Positions 18,101-27,267 are shown, counted from the stretch's first letter. The stretch is DNA of 64,000 nt from Allobosea sp. LC85 (GCF_000735605.1 NZ_JPKG01000019.1:124001-188000); one strand, 5' to 3'. Made by a program: numbers and translations. Notes: generated from the letters alone by a model not told the origin.

Positions 18101-18936
18101 TCGTTGTAACCGAGCACGATCGAGAGATCCTGCTGGTCAACCTGGCCGGGATAGAGCGCCGTCGGCGTGTCCGTGTCGTAGCCAGCACGCACCTCGAGCT
18201 CGACGCCCGAGAAGGACTCTATCGGCGTCTCGCCGATCCTGAACTCGTCGATCACCAGCGGTCCATAGCCTACGCAGAAGAGCAGGCGCAGATACTGATC
18301 GTCGCCGACGAGCTCGCTATAGGGCTTGGCTGCGAAGGGCGGCGAAATGCGATGCTGGCCGAGCACGACGGGAATGGACCCAAAGGGCCGCGCCTGGTTC
18401 TGCGAACCCTGCAGCGAGGAGATACGCTGCGCCTCCTCGTTCGGCGCGAGAGCGCCGTTATTGCTCGGCTTCTTCGCCACCGGAAACAGGGCATTGACGA
18501 GCAGCGAGCCGCCGATCGTGATCGCGCCCGAGACCAAGGCCGAGGTGACAAGGAAGGCCGTCGTACCCGCAGCGAACAGGGCGCCGGCGATCCAAGGCCC
18601 GACAACAATCGCCGCAATCGCGATGGCGACGAATGCAAGAGCGCGCAGGACGCCCTTGCCGTGCATCGTCGCCCGGAAGGTCACGACAATGCCGGGCTTC
18701 GGCCGCACCCGACCCCAAAGCTCGGCCGGCACCACATCCTCGCCGAGATAGGCGAGCATCGGACGCGAACCACGCCCGGGCCATGCGCGCGCCAGCAGCT
18801 CCGCGAGCGAAAGGCCAGCGGGCAGGTTCACAATGCTGCGCTCATGACGCAGCGGGTGCCGCAATACGATGACGTCGACCATGCCAGCGTCAGGCGGCAG
18901 GATCTCGCCGCGAAGCGGTTCAGACGCAGGCAGCAT
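15175..18936 (-). CDS. phage tail tip / host specificity protein, gpJ-like
   Basis: This is a 1253-residue central tail-tip protein. It has two Gly/Ala-rich hydrophobic segments near residues 100-150 and [35 protein letters not shown], as in lambda J-like tip proteins. A large beta-rich region and fibronectin-type modules follow ([23 protein letters not shown] near 800). ATG at 18936 with GAGAG upstream is chosen; it overlaps the previous gene by 17 nt, usual for phage late genes. It sits after the NlpC/P60 gene and before the fibres, the lambda K-I-J order. It should form the tip that contacts the receptor. Confidence 0.87.
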   Translation of the reverse strand: MLPASEPLRGEILPPDAGMVDVIVLRHPLRHERSIVNLPAGLSLAELLARAWPGRGSRPMLAYLGEDVVPAELWGRVRPKPGIVVTFRATMHGKGVLRALAFVAIAIAAIVVGPWIAGALFAAGTTAFLVTSALVSGAITIGGSLLVNALFPVAKKPSNNGALAPNEEAQRISSLQGSQNQARPFGSIPVVLGQHRISPPFAAKPYSELVGDDQYLRLLFCVGYGPLVIDEFRIGETPIESFSGVELEVRAGYDTDTPTALYPGQVDQQDLSIVLGYNELVKRMTEPDIDEFSVDIAAPQGIYIVDTTTGARNGLGVHVRVFYRRIDQGGFTQASELAFWRELGQARRGTSVSVPRGQYEIMLVRISPTIGTEDVAEQVVWTALRSIKRAQPISFPAPLALVAIRIRASDQLSGVVDTFNVRVRSQGLSYNGATGWVQSMSRNPADLFRKVLQSPPNSMPVHDDGIDIPTLERWWLFNNLNNFTYDSVVENATSVYERLVLICVAGRAVPTFRDGKWSVIWDEFDAPVVQHFTPRNSSGFSSERVYQRTPHGFRVKFVNAAKGYAADERIVYDDGYDAGNATLFESIDLDGITSSDLAWKHGRYHIAQARLRPEKYQIRVDWEHLRCTRGDRVLFAHDIIKVGLGYGRVKSVADNVVTVDDIVTMEVGKAYCIRFRLANGTSVLRQLVTTEGEVSALTLDGDGALPAPGDLFLFGETERESIVCRVFAIEHQDDLTARLTLVDDAPALINADRGVIPPFDSRISQPADPFTLPPKSVTAKEIIVQGGSGATTAVVRLSWQAPRLGRVRAFEAQWRDEQVGQGGEQGWSSAQTVAAPQQWIEIGGLLLGSYSFRVRSLFDDGTVSSWAVLPASAITGDLLAKPLPSVTRLRSVFVDGVRNLAWDEVRDWRGAVLYEIRKGSTWAGSFLIETVAHPPFAVLGDDTYWIAAVAKPISNLTVYSAAPASIVITGATLVGNVVVEFDEKATAWSGTTFGTVAVSGTDLRTGGAGDVLTIPDFLGTPSLLDYGGGGSGAYEIPNTHFVDVGRVVACAVTVELHASAIWSDQDILTEPDFLGIQDLLTAEAAREVEVFIEIALGENDPLDIYSTVDTYEPADVYSQNIQWGPWQRFSAGSYLARHFKFRLILNTLNPRAIAIVQQFKFRVDVPDRIDHLTNIAIPAEGLAITYRPDNAPADAPFHGGPNGAANPYVNVTILDGQDGVLELSDESKVGCTVRIKAGGIGVARTVNIDVQGY

Positions 18937-19327
18937 GGCGGCTCTCATGACGGAAGAAGCCGCGCAGCCGGCGGGCAAGGCGGGCCCCGGAAAGAGGCTC
19001 GATCGTCGCGTCGGCACCATCCTCGACATGCAGGACGAGCCGAGGTCCCGCGACGAGGCCGATATGCGGCACGCCGAGATTGCTCATTAACACGACATCA
19101 AAGATCTCTGCCTTGTCGGCCGGGACCTCGATCCACGCGCTTCGCCCCTCGCAGACGAGCTGCTGCAGCGTCTCGCGATCGGCGGTCGAGACATAGGCCT
19201 CGTCGAGGCGCGGCAGATCCAGGCCGAGCTGCTCGGCATAGACCAGGCAGACGAGGCCCCAGCAATCGAGACCCGCGCGCGAGCGCCCCCTCTCGGCGAA
19301 GGGCAGGCCGACATAGGCATCGAGCAT
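18920..19327 (-). CDS. NlpC/P60 family tail-tip peptidase (gpK-like)
   Basis: The 135-residue cysteine peptidase has the active-site Cys in LDCWGLVCLVYAEQLG (about 20-24). The His is in PHIGLVAG (about 87-95), on the strand expected for NlpC/P60. In lambda-type tails the equivalent protein degrades peptidoglycan during DNA entry. Its ATG overlaps the preceding stop (TGATG) and its end overlaps the tip gene. Confidence 0.85.
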   Translation of the reverse strand: MLDAYVGLPFAERGRSRAGLDCWGLVCLVYAEQLGLDLPRLDEAYVSTADRETLQQLVCEGRSAWIEVPADKAEIFDVVLMSNLGVPHIGLVAGPRLVLHVEDGADATIEPLSGARLARRLRGFFRHESRHAACV

Positions 19328-19830
19328 CAGAACAGGCCGGGGAACTGCGAAGGATTGAAGCTGCCGGCCGGGAACGGCTCGGTGACGAGCGCATTGATCG
19401 CCAGATGCAGCGTGATGATGCTCGCGTCATAGGGCGCGCTCACCAGATCGAAGGCCGGAAAGGCGATCTCGACCTCGTCGAGCGCCGATGCCAGCACGAG
19501 CTCCATCGTGACCCGCGCCGGCGTCTGGGCCGAGCGGACGATGTCCACCATGCTCCGGTCGACGTTGTCGAGGGTGATGCGGGACTGGGGCGCCGCGCCA
19601 TCCTTCTCGTCGGGCAGCACATAGCCCATGGGCACGAAGAGATAGGTCTCACCGCGACTTGCGGTGCCATATTTCAGAGGGTCGACCGAGATCCGCGACG
19701 TCGGGTCCGACGACAGCCTGATTGGCTCCTCGAGCAGCTCATGCGTGATCGTCATCAGGAAGATCGGCACCTCGCCGGTCTCCTGCGCATTCATCGCCCC
19801 CCGCATCGTCAGCGAAAGCGTGCGGCTCAT
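19327..19830 (-). CDS. DUF1833-like minor tail protein, 167 aa
   Basis: The protein starts MSRTLSLTMRGAMNAQETGEVPIFLMTITHELLEEPIRLSSDP. A central RITLDNVDRSMVDIVRS and a later HLAINALVTEPFP match the pattern of DUF1833 proteins found between tape measure and tip in alphaproteobacterial phages. It likely corresponds to the lambda L position (tail-tip hub). ATG at 19830 overlaps the previous stop as ATGA. Confidence 0.7.
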   Translation of the reverse strand: MSRTLSLTMRGAMNAQETGEVPIFLMTITHELLEEPIRLSSDPTSRISVDPLKYGTASRGETYLFVPMGYVLPDEKDGAAPQSRITLDNVDRSMVDIVRSAQTPARVTMELVLASALDEVEIAFPAFDLVSAPYDASIITLHLAINALVTEPFPAGSFNPSQFPGLF

Positions 19831-20186
19831 GGCAGCACCTCGAGCTTGAAGCTGGCGCGCCATTCGATGGCGCCGAAGGGCGCCCAGGTCGGCAAGCCGC
19901 CATCGGCAAAGCGAACCAGCCAGTCTGCTCCGCCGTTCGGGTTGGGGAACCAGAACGGAAGAGCGCCGCCGAGCAGAGTTTCAGAGACGAAGGACTTCAA
20001 CAGCGCCTTCTGGTCGAGGCTCATGATGAGCGATCCGGACACCGGCTGGACATTCGCCGTTGTGCGCCGGCGCACTTTCGCCGGGCCCACGTCATTGGCG
20101 CTGCGAATCCGGTTCTCGGCCTCCTGCTCGGAATAGTCATCGCTCTGCAGCTTCTGCGGCAGGGTGGCGGGCCAGGTATCTGCCAT
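19827..20186 (-). CDS. phage minor tail protein (gpM-like position), 119 aa
   Basis: The protein starts MADTWPATLPQKLQSDDYSEQEAENRIRSANDVGPAKVRRRTT, a pattern seen in short minor tail proteins directly after tape measures. It has PFWFPNPNGGADWLVRFADG near residue 78. The ATG at 20186 is preferred to an in-frame GTG one codon earlier. Position suggests the lambda M slot in tail-tip assembly. I have no motif-based function beyond this. Confidence 0.65.
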   Translation of the reverse strand: MADTWPATLPQKLQSDDYSEQEAENRIRSANDVGPAKVRRRTTANVQPVSGSLIMSLDQKALLKSFVSETLLGGALPFWFPNPNGGADWLVRFADGGLPTWAPFGAIEWRASFKLEVLP

Positions 20187-20190
20187 CACA

Positions 20191-23100
20191 TCACCGCTTC
20201 GTCAGTTGCTGTTGAGCGCCATAATTCGAGCGCAACGCCCGGTGAGTGGCAGAGCCCGGCGTCGACATGTCGCCGGCGACCTTCTGGATGACGATGTCGA
20301 GGATCTCCGAGCCGTCAGGCCCCTTGCGGCTCTCCTGCGTGACCTTGCCATCCGTTTGGTTGATCACGTTCACGGTCACCGAGGAACGCCCGCCACCGCC
20401 GCCACCGGCTGCAACGACGCCAAGCTGCCCGGAACTGTTCCGGCGCAGCGGCATGATCGCTTCCGCCCCGGCCTCGCCGGCGAGGCCTGTCATCCCGTTC
20501 CGGAGCGGAAAGGTCATCGGCCTATCGATGACGCCGCCCCTGGCGAAGGGAATGACATTGCCGCCGGCGAAGACATTCCCCTTCGCGCTCGGCAGGAACG
20601 GGCCAAAGCCGCTATAGCCGCCGGCGCCTTCGGCAAACGGATTGCCGCCACCACCGAAGCCGAAGCCCTTCAGCAGGCTGCCCAGCAACCCGCCTCCGGC
20701 GGAGCCCTTCGACCCGAAGAGCGACGAAATCGCCTGATCCGAGGCAATGTCGAGCAGCTTGTCGGCCACGCGGTTGAGCGAGTTCGTCAGCGCCTCGGTG
20801 GCAGACTTGCCGTTTCGAAGGTCGGAAACGAAGCCCTTCAGCGCGTCTTTGCCGATGTCCTGAATCTCGGACAGACGCTCTTTCACCGTGTTGAGGCCGG
20901 CGATCCGTGCAGCATTGTCGACATAAGCCTGACCTTCCTCGCTGGTCAGGGGAATGCCCTGCCGACGTAGCTCCTGCTCGGCGCGCATGATCGCGATCAG
21001 GCGATTGCGCTCCTCCGCGTTCCGGCCAATCAGCGAGATCTCCAGCTCAAGCCCTTGGATCTGATCGCTCTGCCCATTGATCATGCCCAGCGCGCGACGG
21101 CGCTGATCAATGGTCAACTCCTGTTCCTTCAGGGCGATCAGATCCCGCTGCGCGCGCAGGATCGTGCCTTCGTCGGCGCCGATCGCGCGCAGCTGATTGA
21201 TGCGGGCCTGAATGTCCGACTGACGCTGCAGCAGCTCATAGATCTGCTGCTCTGACAGGTTCTGCCGTGCCGCCCGGTCATTCACATCGCGACCGATCTG
21301 GACCTGCTCGCGTAGCCGCGAGTTCTGCTCGGCGATCTCCCGGTTGACCTTGGCCGACGCCTCCTGCAGCAGCTCCTGGAAGCGGACGCCCGCATCCTCG
21401 TTGGTGCCGCGCACCTCGCGCTGCGCCTGCGCCTTCAGCTTGGCGATCTCGGCCGCGGCGACGCCATTGCTCTTGATCGCGTCGGTCTCGGCGTTGAGCG
21501 CATCGACATTGTCCTGCGAAGCGCGGCGCTGATCGACGGCAAGCGCCTTGCCCTCAGTCAGCACGCGCTGGCGGGCCTCCTCAGCCATGCGCGAACGCTC
21601 GGCTGCCGAATTCTCGGTGCCGCGTAACTCGATCCGGACGCGCTCGGCCGCAGTCGCCGCCTTCTGCGCCACGGTCACATCGTTGATGGCGCGGGCGTCG
21701 AGCTCGGACAGACGGCGAGTCTTGTCCTGCTCCATGGTCGCGCCCTGCTGGACGGACGAATAGTCCTTTAGTGCAGCCTTTGCCCGGGCAAGCCCGGCCG
21801 TGAAGTTCCGGAAATTCTCATCATCGAGAGAAGAGGCGTTTCGAGCCCCGTCGCCGCCGAGGGCCTCGCGCTTCTTCTTGATCGCGTCGAGACCATTTTC
21901 GTAGGTGCTGATGGCTGCGTTCAGCTTCTCTGCGTCTCGAATTTCACGGTTTGCATTGGCGAAGAGGGACTCCGCCTCGCGAGACTTGGCATTGTTCGTT
22001 GCCAGGCGACCGCTCAGTTCTGCCCGGTCAGACTCAACCTTCATGAGCGACTCAAGCGCGCGCTTCTGTTCGTTCAGGTAGCCGACCCTCGCCTCGAGGC
22101 GGTCCTTCTCAGGAGAGCTGCTCAGCCCCTCCGCGCGCACCCGTGCGAGGCGAGATTCATTGTCGCGAAGCTGGCGCGTGAGGTCATCGAGCTTGGTCTG
22201 CTGATCAGCAGGCAGCAATGCGGAGCCAACAGCCTCCTTCGCCCGCCCGATGGGCAGCGTGATGTACTTTTCCCATGCCCGGTTCCAGCTGCTCTGCGCC
22301 TCCTCGGCCTTGATGACGCTCGCAGCCATGCCGTCGGTCAGTAGCCGTTGGGCGCGGAGCCGATCGCCCATGTCGACCGAACGCCGGATTGCCGTCTGCA
22401 TCGTGCCGTCTAGGAAGCCGAGGCGCTGGTTGAGAGCCTCAGCGCCCTTGATCGGGTCGGCAAAGGCCTCGGCGAGCTCTTTCACCGCGGGCTCGAGCTC
22501 CTGGCCGGTGGTGAAGGCATAATCCTTCGCCAGCTTGATCAGGCGCGACGTCATCTCGGGCGCTATCTTGCCGGTCCTGGTGAATTCCGCCGCCATGGAC
22601 CGCGCCGCCGAAACCGTGACGCCGGCGGCCTCAGCGGCATCCTTCGCCAGCCGGTTCAGCTCGCCGCCAGTGATACCTGCGGTGCGCCCGATGCCGCGCA
22701 GAGAGGCGGCGACGTCACTGCGTTCGGAACCAACGCTGAATGCGGCAAAGAGGGCTGAGGCCGCCGCGGCTGAGGCCGCCAATGCCGGAGCGAGGGGCCC
22801 AAGCCAGCCAAGCAGCTGCCGCAGGAACGAGCCCACGGTCGCATTCGAAGACGCGAAGATATCCGCGATCTGCGAACCCTGCTGGATCAGGACGGTCAGC
22901 GGGTTCTGGCCGCTGGAGAGCGAGACGAAGACATCCTGCGCCTGGCGCGACAGATTGATGATTTCATGCTTTGCGAGCCCGGAGGGGGCATTGTCATTGC
23001 TGACCCCAAGCGCATCGGCGTGCTTCTTCCGGACCTGCGCAACGATGCGGGCAGCCTCCTCCTGCGTCGTCACCCCGCGACGCACCGCAGCGTCGGCACG

Positions 23101-23370
23101 CAACTGGGCCTGCTCGATCGCCTTGGTGGCGGCAATCACCGGGTCGAGTGAAGCCCGCAACTTGTCCCATTGCGCCGCCGTGCGGGCGATCGAGTTGGCG
23201 TTGCCGGTCATAACGAGCGTCTGGCCCGCCTGCGCCGCCTTGGCGCGCTCCTCTGCATCGGCCAGCCGGTCGACAGCAGCCTGCGCTACCTTCATGGCGC
23301 GGACATAGGTGGCCGAGCCGACTTCAGCGCCGCGCGCATCGATCGTCAGCAGTGATACGACTTGAGACAT
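20191..23370 (-). CDS. phage tail tape measure protein
   Basis: This long (1059-residue) helical protein begins MSQVVSLLTIDARGAEVGSATYVRAMK. The conserved tape-measure segment is RQAQDVFVSLSSGQNPLTVLIQQGSQIADIF (about 136-166), followed by a hydrophobic stretch (LGPLAPALAASAAAASALFAAF). Long coiled-coil regions rich in Ala, Glu, Arg and Gln fill 380-800, and the C-terminus is Gly-rich (SLLKGFGFGGGGNPF, then GGGGGRSSVTVNVINQTDG). Protein length should set tail length; by the usual 0.15 nm per residue a tail near 160 nm would be expected. It follows the two tail chaperone frames. Confidence 0.93.
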   Translation of the reverse strand: MSQVVSLLTIDARGAEVGSATYVRAMKVAQAAVDRLADAEERAKAAQAGQTLVMTGNANSIARTAAQWDKLRASLDPVIAATKAIEQAQLRADAAVRRGVTTQEEAARIVAQVRKKHADALGVSNDNAPSGLAKHEIINLSRQAQDVFVSLSSGQNPLTVLIQQGSQIADIFASSNATVGSFLRQLLGWLGPLAPALAASAAAASALFAAFSVGSERSDVAASLRGIGRTAGITGGELNRLAKDAAEAAGVTVSAARSMAAEFTRTGKIAPEMTSRLIKLAKDYAFTTGQELEPAVKELAEAFADPIKGAEALNQRLGFLDGTMQTAIRRSVDMGDRLRAQRLLTDGMAASVIKAEEAQSSWNRAWEKYITLPIGRAKEAVGSALLPADQQTKLDDLTRQLRDNESRLARVRAEGLSSSPEKDRLEARVGYLNEQKRALESLMKVESDRAELSGRLATNNAKSREAESLFANANREIRDAEKLNAAISTYENGLDAIKKKREALGGDGARNASSLDDENFRNFTAGLARAKAALKDYSSVQQGATMEQDKTRRLSELDARAINDVTVAQKAATAAERVRIELRGTENSAAERSRMAEEARQRVLTEGKALAVDQRRASQDNVDALNAETDAIKSNGVAAAEIAKLKAQAQREVRGTNEDAGVRFQELLQEASAKVNREIAEQNSRLREQVQIGRDVNDRAARQNLSEQQIYELLQRQSDIQARINQLRAIGADEGTILRAQRDLIALKEQELTIDQRRRALGMINGQSDQIQGLELEISLIGRNAEERNRLIAIMRAEQELRRQGIPLTSEEGQAYVDNAARIAGLNTVKERLSEIQDIGKDALKGFVSDLRNGKSATEALTNSLNRVADKLLDIASDQAISSLFGSKGSAGGGLLGSLLKGFGFGGGGNPFAEGAGGYSGFGPFLPSAKGNVFAGGNVIPFARGGVIDRPMTFPLRNGMTGLAGEAGAEAIMPLRRNSSGQLGVVAAGGGGGGRSSVTVNVINQTDGKVTQESRKGPDGSEILDIVIQKVAGDMSTPGSATHRALRSNYGAQQQLTKR

Positions 23371-23406
23371 GAAGGCCTCGGTGGTTGGCCACGCATTGCG
23401 AAATGG

Positions 23407-23814
23407 CTACTCGGCCGGCTTCGGAGGGAACAGGAAGAGCCGGTCCAGTTCCTCGACGATTTCGATCTCCCAGGGCGCCAGATGCAGCCCTGACAGCCGG
23501 GAAAACGCGTCGATTTCTGGCCAGGTAAGCGGCGCCGATCCCGACAGACCCATGCCACGACGATCCGAAAGCCGCCGGAACGCGTTCCAGAGATAGATCA
23601 GCTGCGGCGGCGCCGGCGGAACGCGCAACTCCGCTTCGATCCCGGCCCGCCGCTCCGGCGTCCGCGCCCGGTCGAGGAGCCCCCGCAACGTGGCGCGGAG
23701 GCTGTGACCCTTGTCATCGAGAGCGGAAAGCCGAAACTCGGCCTCGGCGAAGGCGATCAGGCCGTCGCGGAGGCCTCGATAAAAGACGCCTTGGCATTGA
23801 GGAATTCGAGGCAC
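23407..23814 (-). CDS. tail assembly chaperone, distal frame (gpT-like; probably made by -1 frameshift)
   Basis: This frame encodes up to 135 residues and overlaps the end of the preceding chaperone gene by 58 nt in the -1 frame. It has no good start: the first codon is a GTG without a ribosome site and there is no early ATG. From about residue 20 the sequence looks real, with AEAEFRLSALDDKGHSLRATLRGLLDRA and LPWEIEIVEELD-like helices. The arrangement copies lambda G and G-T, where a -1 frameshift makes a fusion that loads the tape measure. An UCUUUUA run on the mRNA (23786-23780) is the most slip-prone place in the overlap, though not a classic heptamer. Confidence 0.65.
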   Translation of the reverse strand: MPRIPQCQGVFYRGLRDGLIAFAEAEFRLSALDDKGHSLRATLRGLLDRARTPERRAGIEAELRVPPAPPQLIYLWNAFRRLSDRRGMGLSGSAPLTWPEIDAFSRLSGLHLAPWEIEIVEELDRLFLFPPKPAE

Positions 23815-24218
23815 TGGGCATAGAGCCAGTTGAGTTCCGGCTTCAACAGGATCTCGGTCGCCGTTTGCTCAGCAAAGGTGATCGCAGAGCCGCCTTCTTC
23901 GAGCGTCACCGGGGTCCAGTCGACGATCCTGGCGACAACCCACCTGGTATTATTGCGGCGGGCCACGTCGACATCCCGGCTCTCGGGCTTGATCTCGCGG
24001 CCGTTCAGCCGCTGCGCCTCGATCTGGGCGTCGCGAAGCAACGCCTCGCGGGCCGCCTCGTTCGACCAGGCGATCGCCTTGGGATGGCCGGGACCGGCGA
24101 AGGTAATCTCCCAGCCGATCGGCGCATTCGTTACGGGGTGGAGCACTTGCATCACGGCGGTGTTGGCCGCGCAAAGCGCGCCGAGGTTCACCAGGACCGC
24201 GCCAGCTTTGTTCGTCAT
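23757..24218 (-). CDS. tail assembly chaperone, proximal frame (gpG-like), 153 aa
   Basis: The protein starts MTNKAGAVLVNLGALCAANTAVMQVLHPVTNAPIGWEITFAG. It continues with KAIAWSNEAAREALLRDAQIEAQRLNG, a pattern shared by G-like chaperones between tail tube and tape measure. ATG at 24218 follows AGGAAAT; a TTG two codons earlier is less likely. The last 58 nt overlap the next frame, suggesting a frameshifted fusion product. It should coat the tape measure during tail assembly. Confidence 0.7.
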   Translation of the reverse strand: MTNKAGAVLVNLGALCAANTAVMQVLHPVTNAPIGWEITFAGPGHPKAIAWSNEAAREALLRDAQIEAQRLNGREIKPESRDVDVARRNNTRWVVARIVDWTPVTLEEGGSAITFAEQTATEILLKPELNWLYAQCLEFLNAKASFIEASATA

Positions 24219-24242
24219 GTCCAATTTCCTTGATGGGAAGAT

Positions 24243-24503
24243 TCAGCGCTTGCGGCGCTCTTTCGTGGATGGGAGCCGCAACGGCCGGCCCGGATCGCGA
24301 GCAGCCTCGATCGGCGCCGGCGGCATCATCACCGCCACCGGCCAGCTTTCCCGGGCCCGGCCGGTCGCACTGATGGCGATCGCGCCGAGATCCGCCGCAC
24401 GGCGCGGCAGCGCGACCGTGAGGCCGGCCGCCTCGGCTGCGGCGATGGCGGCGCGCAGGGCGGAAGCCGCCTCGCGCACCGCCGCTTCCAGCTGCGCCGT
24501 CAT
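24243..24503 (-). CDS. hypothetical phage protein, 86 aa
   Basis: This small Ala-rich protein starts MTAQLEAAVREAASALRAAIAAAEAAGLTVAL, a long helix followed by a beta-rich stretch and a basic end. It lies between the major tail protein and the tail chaperones, with 5 and 24 nt gaps, so it is read as part of the tail operon. No family recognised. Confidence 0.6.
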   Translation of the reverse strand: MTAQLEAAVREAASALRAAIAAAEAAGLTVALPRRAADLGAIAISATGRARESWPVAVMMPPAPIEAARDPGRPLRLPSTKERRKR

Positions 24504-24508
24504 GACGA

Positions 24509-25705
24509 TCAGGCCGCCGAGGTCTGGTAGACAACGGTCGAGTCGGAATAGGCACCGCCGCGCTCGTCCTTGCCGATCAGCAGCGAGATCTGCTGCGTGC
24601 GGCCATTGTCGGCACCGAGCTCGGACTTCGCGAGGTTCGCAAAGGTGATGTTGCCGATGAAGAACGAGCAGAAGTCACGCGGCTCGCCTTCGTTCTCGGT
24701 GAACATCAGATGCAGCGAGAGCACGTCCTCGTCGAGGAACTGCTGCACGCGGCTTACGTCCTTCTTCAGCGCCGTGATCGAGCCCTCGACCGTCGCCTGG
24801 TTGGTGAACACCTCGGGCGTCAGCACCGAGCCGACGACGGGCTGTCCCGCCGCATTCAGGTTGATGGTCAGATCCAGCGCGGTAAGCTCGAGCACATCCT
24901 CGCCGCCGAGCCGGATCAGCGCCTCGACCGCCGTCATGCCGAGCGAGGTGGTTGCGACCGGCGCAGCATAATAGGGCGAGGCCGCGCCATCCTTCACCTC
25001 CATGTCGCGGCCAATCACGCCGAAGGTGATCGTCGCCATGCCGTTCGGCTGCAGCTGCAGCTGCATCGAGCCGATGCGATTGCCGAGGAAGAGTTCGGAG
25101 CCGTCGATATCGATCTCGCGCTCTTCGATCGAGAAGCTACGCGGAGTGGTGCCCATCAGCAGCTTTTTCGGCCGCGTCAGCGAGAAGGCGGCGTCGGCAA
25201 CGGCGTCGACGGTGAGCACTTCGGCGACAGTGATCGTGCTGGCAGTCAGCCCGACGATGCGCAGGTTGCGGCCGTTGTTCGCTGCCGTCGAGTGGTTGGT
25301 CAGGCGAACGATATCGCCAACACGCAGGCCAGCGGTGATCCAGGAGCCCGCCGATGCAACAATGGCGTTCGCCGTCGTGGTGATGCTGGTCAGGCCCGCG
25401 CTCGCCTCGTTCAGCACGAGCTCGGGCTGGAACGAGCCGCGGAAAACGGCTTCGATGAAATCGTCATAGCTGCCGTGGCTGAGATCGCCGACATAGGAGC
25501 CGGCGACCGAACGCGAGCCGTGGCGCCCGCGCGAGACCTGCCCGTCGCGCCGGATCTCGTTCGAACGGATCGGCTCCTTCGAAAGGTTGAGGCCGCCGCT
25601 GTTGGGGCGAAACACCTTCGCGCCCGCGGCGCCGTCTTCGGCGACGCCGAAAGTGACCTCAGGCTTGTAGGCAACCAGGATGTTGCGGCCGGACTGAAAA
25701 ACCAT
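24509..25705 (-). CDS. major tail tube protein
   Basis: A 398-residue tail tube protein starts MVFQSGRNILVAYKPEVTFGVAEDG and has the siphovirus tube pattern RSNEIRRDGQVSRGRHGSRSVAGSYVGDLSHGSYDDFIEAVFRGSF. It is large for the family: the region about 110-180 reads as an extra beta domain inserted in the tube fold (GLRVGDIVRLTNHSTAANNGRNLRIVGLTASTITV). ATG at 25705 follows GGGAG with 8-nt spacing. Two short hairpins lie just upstream, which may set its message level. Gene order (terminator, tube, chaperones, tape measure) is canonical. Confidence 0.87.
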   Translation of the reverse strand: MVFQSGRNILVAYKPEVTFGVAEDGAAGAKVFRPNSGGLNLSKEPIRSNEIRRDGQVSRGRHGSRSVAGSYVGDLSHGSYDDFIEAVFRGSFQPELVLNEASAGLTSITTTANAIVASAGSWITAGLRVGDIVRLTNHSTAANNGRNLRIVGLTASTITVAEVLTVDAVADAAFSLTRPKKLLMGTTPRSFSIEEREIDIDGSELFLGNRIGSMQLQLQPNGMATITFGVIGRDMEVKDGAASPYYAAPVATTSLGMTAVEALIRLGGEDVLELTALDLTINLNAAGQPVVGSVLTPEVFTNQATVEGSITALKKDVSRVQQFLDEDVLSLHLMFTENEGEPRDFCSFFIGNITFANLAKSELGADNGRTQQISLLIGKDERGGAYSDSTVVYQTSAA

Positions 25706-25726
25706 GGCAGGGGCTCCCATGAAGAA

Positions 25727-25762
25727 GGCGCCCGAGGCGCCCGAAGGTCCCTTGCCCAAGGG
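25727..25762 (-). promoter_or_regulatory. hairpins ahead of the major tail protein gene
   Basis: Two small stems on the leftward message: CCCTT/AAGGG with a 4-nt loop (25749-25762) and GGCGCC/GGCGCC with a 3-nt loop (25727-25741), the latter followed by TTCTTC. They could act as a weak terminator or an RNA-processing or stability site before a highly expressed gene. Confidence 0.35.
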
Positions 25763-25806
25763 GAAGAAGGATCATGCCGGCGCGGGCCACGCGCGGGCAG
25801 GAACGG

Positions 25807-26253
25807 TCAGGCGATGCGCCAGAACTCAAATGGAATGGTGACGGTGACACCGACCCACATGCCGCTGTCGGCCGAGGCGTCAGCCCCGCCGACCCGTGGC
25901 GACCAGGTCCGGATGCAGGCGCCGGGGTCAGCGTCGTAAAACTGCTTCGTGCGGAAGATCTCGCCGAGCGCCGTTGCGTTCGTGAAAGCTTCAGCCGTTC
26001 CGGTATCGGCCGGCACGAAGGCCGTGAGCTCGATCAGGCCGTCATCGATGATGACGTGAGCGCCGGGCTTCCCCACACCACGGATGCCCGAATCCGTGCC
26101 GGTGACCTCGGCATAGACCCAGGCAGCGGGCTTTCCATCCGCATCGGTCACGATCGGCCGCTTCTCGTTCGGCCAGGCGATGGGCGTCGCGTTGTTCCAA
26201 ACACCCTCGAGCCGCAACCGAATCGCGGCGACCGCCCCTGCAAAGTCAGCCAT
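25807..26253 (-). CDS. phage tail terminator-like protein, 148 aa
   Basis: The protein starts MADFAGAVAAIRLRLEGVWNNATPIAWPNEKRP, the usual first helix and strand of tail terminators (lambda U-like and DUF4128 type). It contains a central WVYAEVTGTDS strand and ends in GMWVGVTVTIPFEFWRIA. The ATG at 26253 lies one base after the previous stop; upstream in-frame codons overlap that gene and are rejected. It should cap the tail and join it to the head. Confidence 0.7.
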   Translation of the reverse strand: MADFAGAVAAIRLRLEGVWNNATPIAWPNEKRPIVTDADGKPAAWVYAEVTGTDSGIRGVGKPGAHVIIDDGLIELTAFVPADTGTAEAFTNATALGEIFRTKQFYDADPGACIRTWSPRVGGADASADSGMWVGVTVTIPFEFWRIA

Positions 26254-26254
26254 G

Positions 26255-26935
26255 TCAGTAAACCCGGATATAGAGCGCGGGACGCCGCGCATCCTTTTCG
26301 AGCGCGCGGCCCGGGCGGGCATGGCTGCCCTTGGCGAAGCGGCCTTTGACGCCGCGTTTGATCGGCCGCTTGACGCCGCCGGCCTCAAAGAACGAACCGC
26401 CAACGACCGAGCGGAATGTGAACTTGATCGCGGCCATGTTGCCGAAGCGACGCTTCAGGATCTGCTCGGCCTGCTGATAGACCCGATCCGTTCCGGCGAC
26501 CCGCATCTTCATCTTGCCGAGATCGATCTTGCGGGCATAGGGCAGCGGGTTGAGGATATAGATCTCCTCTCCGCTTTGGGGCTTCCAGCTCCTCAAATCG
26601 CCGACTGCGACGCCGCCAACGAACAGCGTATGAGCACGGCGATAGTCGCCGGACAGGACGGGCGAGAGCGCGAAGAGCGTATCCATGGCGAAACGCACGA
26701 TCTCGTCCAGCCGCTGATAGTGATACTCGATCACGCCATTGCGCTGGACGCTCTCCTCGAGGGCGCCCTCGCGCCCGTCAACGAAGCGCCGGTAGCTCGA
26801 TGGCCGCGGATCGGCCCGCATGACCTTTCCATGCTCGCGCCTCGCGAAGGCGGCGAGATCGGCCTGCGTCCCGGCAAGCGCGCGCAGGGTCTCGCCCTGG
26901 AATTGCAGCGAGACGGCGCGCAAGCGGCTGGTCAT
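26255..26935 (-). CDS. HK97 gp10-like head-tail component, 226 aa
   Basis: A 226-residue basic protein, preceding the tail terminator and following the head-closure gene, the usual position of HK97 gp10-like proteins. It starts MTSRLRAVSLQFQGETLRALAG and has RFAMDTLFALSPVLSGDYRRAHTLFVGG near 85-112, a pattern typical of the family. ATG at 26935 overlaps the preceding stop as ATGA. Its C-terminus is rich in Lys and Arg. Confidence 0.65.
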   Translation of the reverse strand: MTSRLRAVSLQFQGETLRALAGTQADLAAFARREHGKVMRADPRPSSYRRFVDGREGALEESVQRNGVIEYHYQRLDEIVRFAMDTLFALSPVLSGDYRRAHTLFVGGVAVGDLRSWKPQSGEEIYILNPLPYARKIDLGKMKMRVAGTDRVYQQAEQILKRRFGNMAAIKFTFRSVVGGSFFEAGGVKRPIKRGVKGRFAKGSHARPGRALEKDARRPALYIRVY

Positions 26936-27267
26936 GAGCCCAGCACCTGCAGCTCGACGCGCACCAGAACGCCGGCCATGTAGATCGGGCCGGCAGCCTG
27001 GACGCGCTTCCACACGGCGCCGACCTTCACGCGATCGCCGCCCTCCGGTACCGGCCAGGCGACGGCGGCGAGCGCCGTCGGCGACAGGATGACGAGACTA
27101 TCCTGCTGCGTGATCGCGCCGACCAGCTGCTCGGGCTTGTAGCCACGGACGAAGGCCTGGCAGACCAGATCAGCCGGCCCGCCGGCGGGGCGGGACAGGG
27201 TGACGGATTGGCCGGACTCGCCGAGTTCCTGGTCGAGATCCGAAATGGCCGCGGCTGGATCGAACAT
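26932..27267 (-). CDS. head closure / head-tail joining protein, 111 aa
   Basis: A 111-residue beta-rich protein, with GQSVTLSRPAGGPADLVCQAFVRGY and a C-terminal GVLVRVELQVLGS. This pattern and position fit head-tail joining (SPP1 gp16-like) proteins. It is directly between the gp6-like connector and the gp10-like protein and overlaps both by a few bases. Function is inferred from order and size. Confidence 0.65.
   Translation of the reverse strand: MFDPAAAISDLDQELGESGQSVTLSRPAGGPADLVCQAFVRGYKPEQLVGAITQQDSLVILSPTALAAVAWPVPEGGDRVKVGAVWKRVQAAGPIYMAGVLVRVELQVLGS

Noticed and set aside
17344..20136. 930-codon plus-strand open frame
   Set aside because: It is antisense to the tip, NlpC/P60 and minor tail genes, which have clear families. 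High GC produces long stop-free frames opposite real genes.
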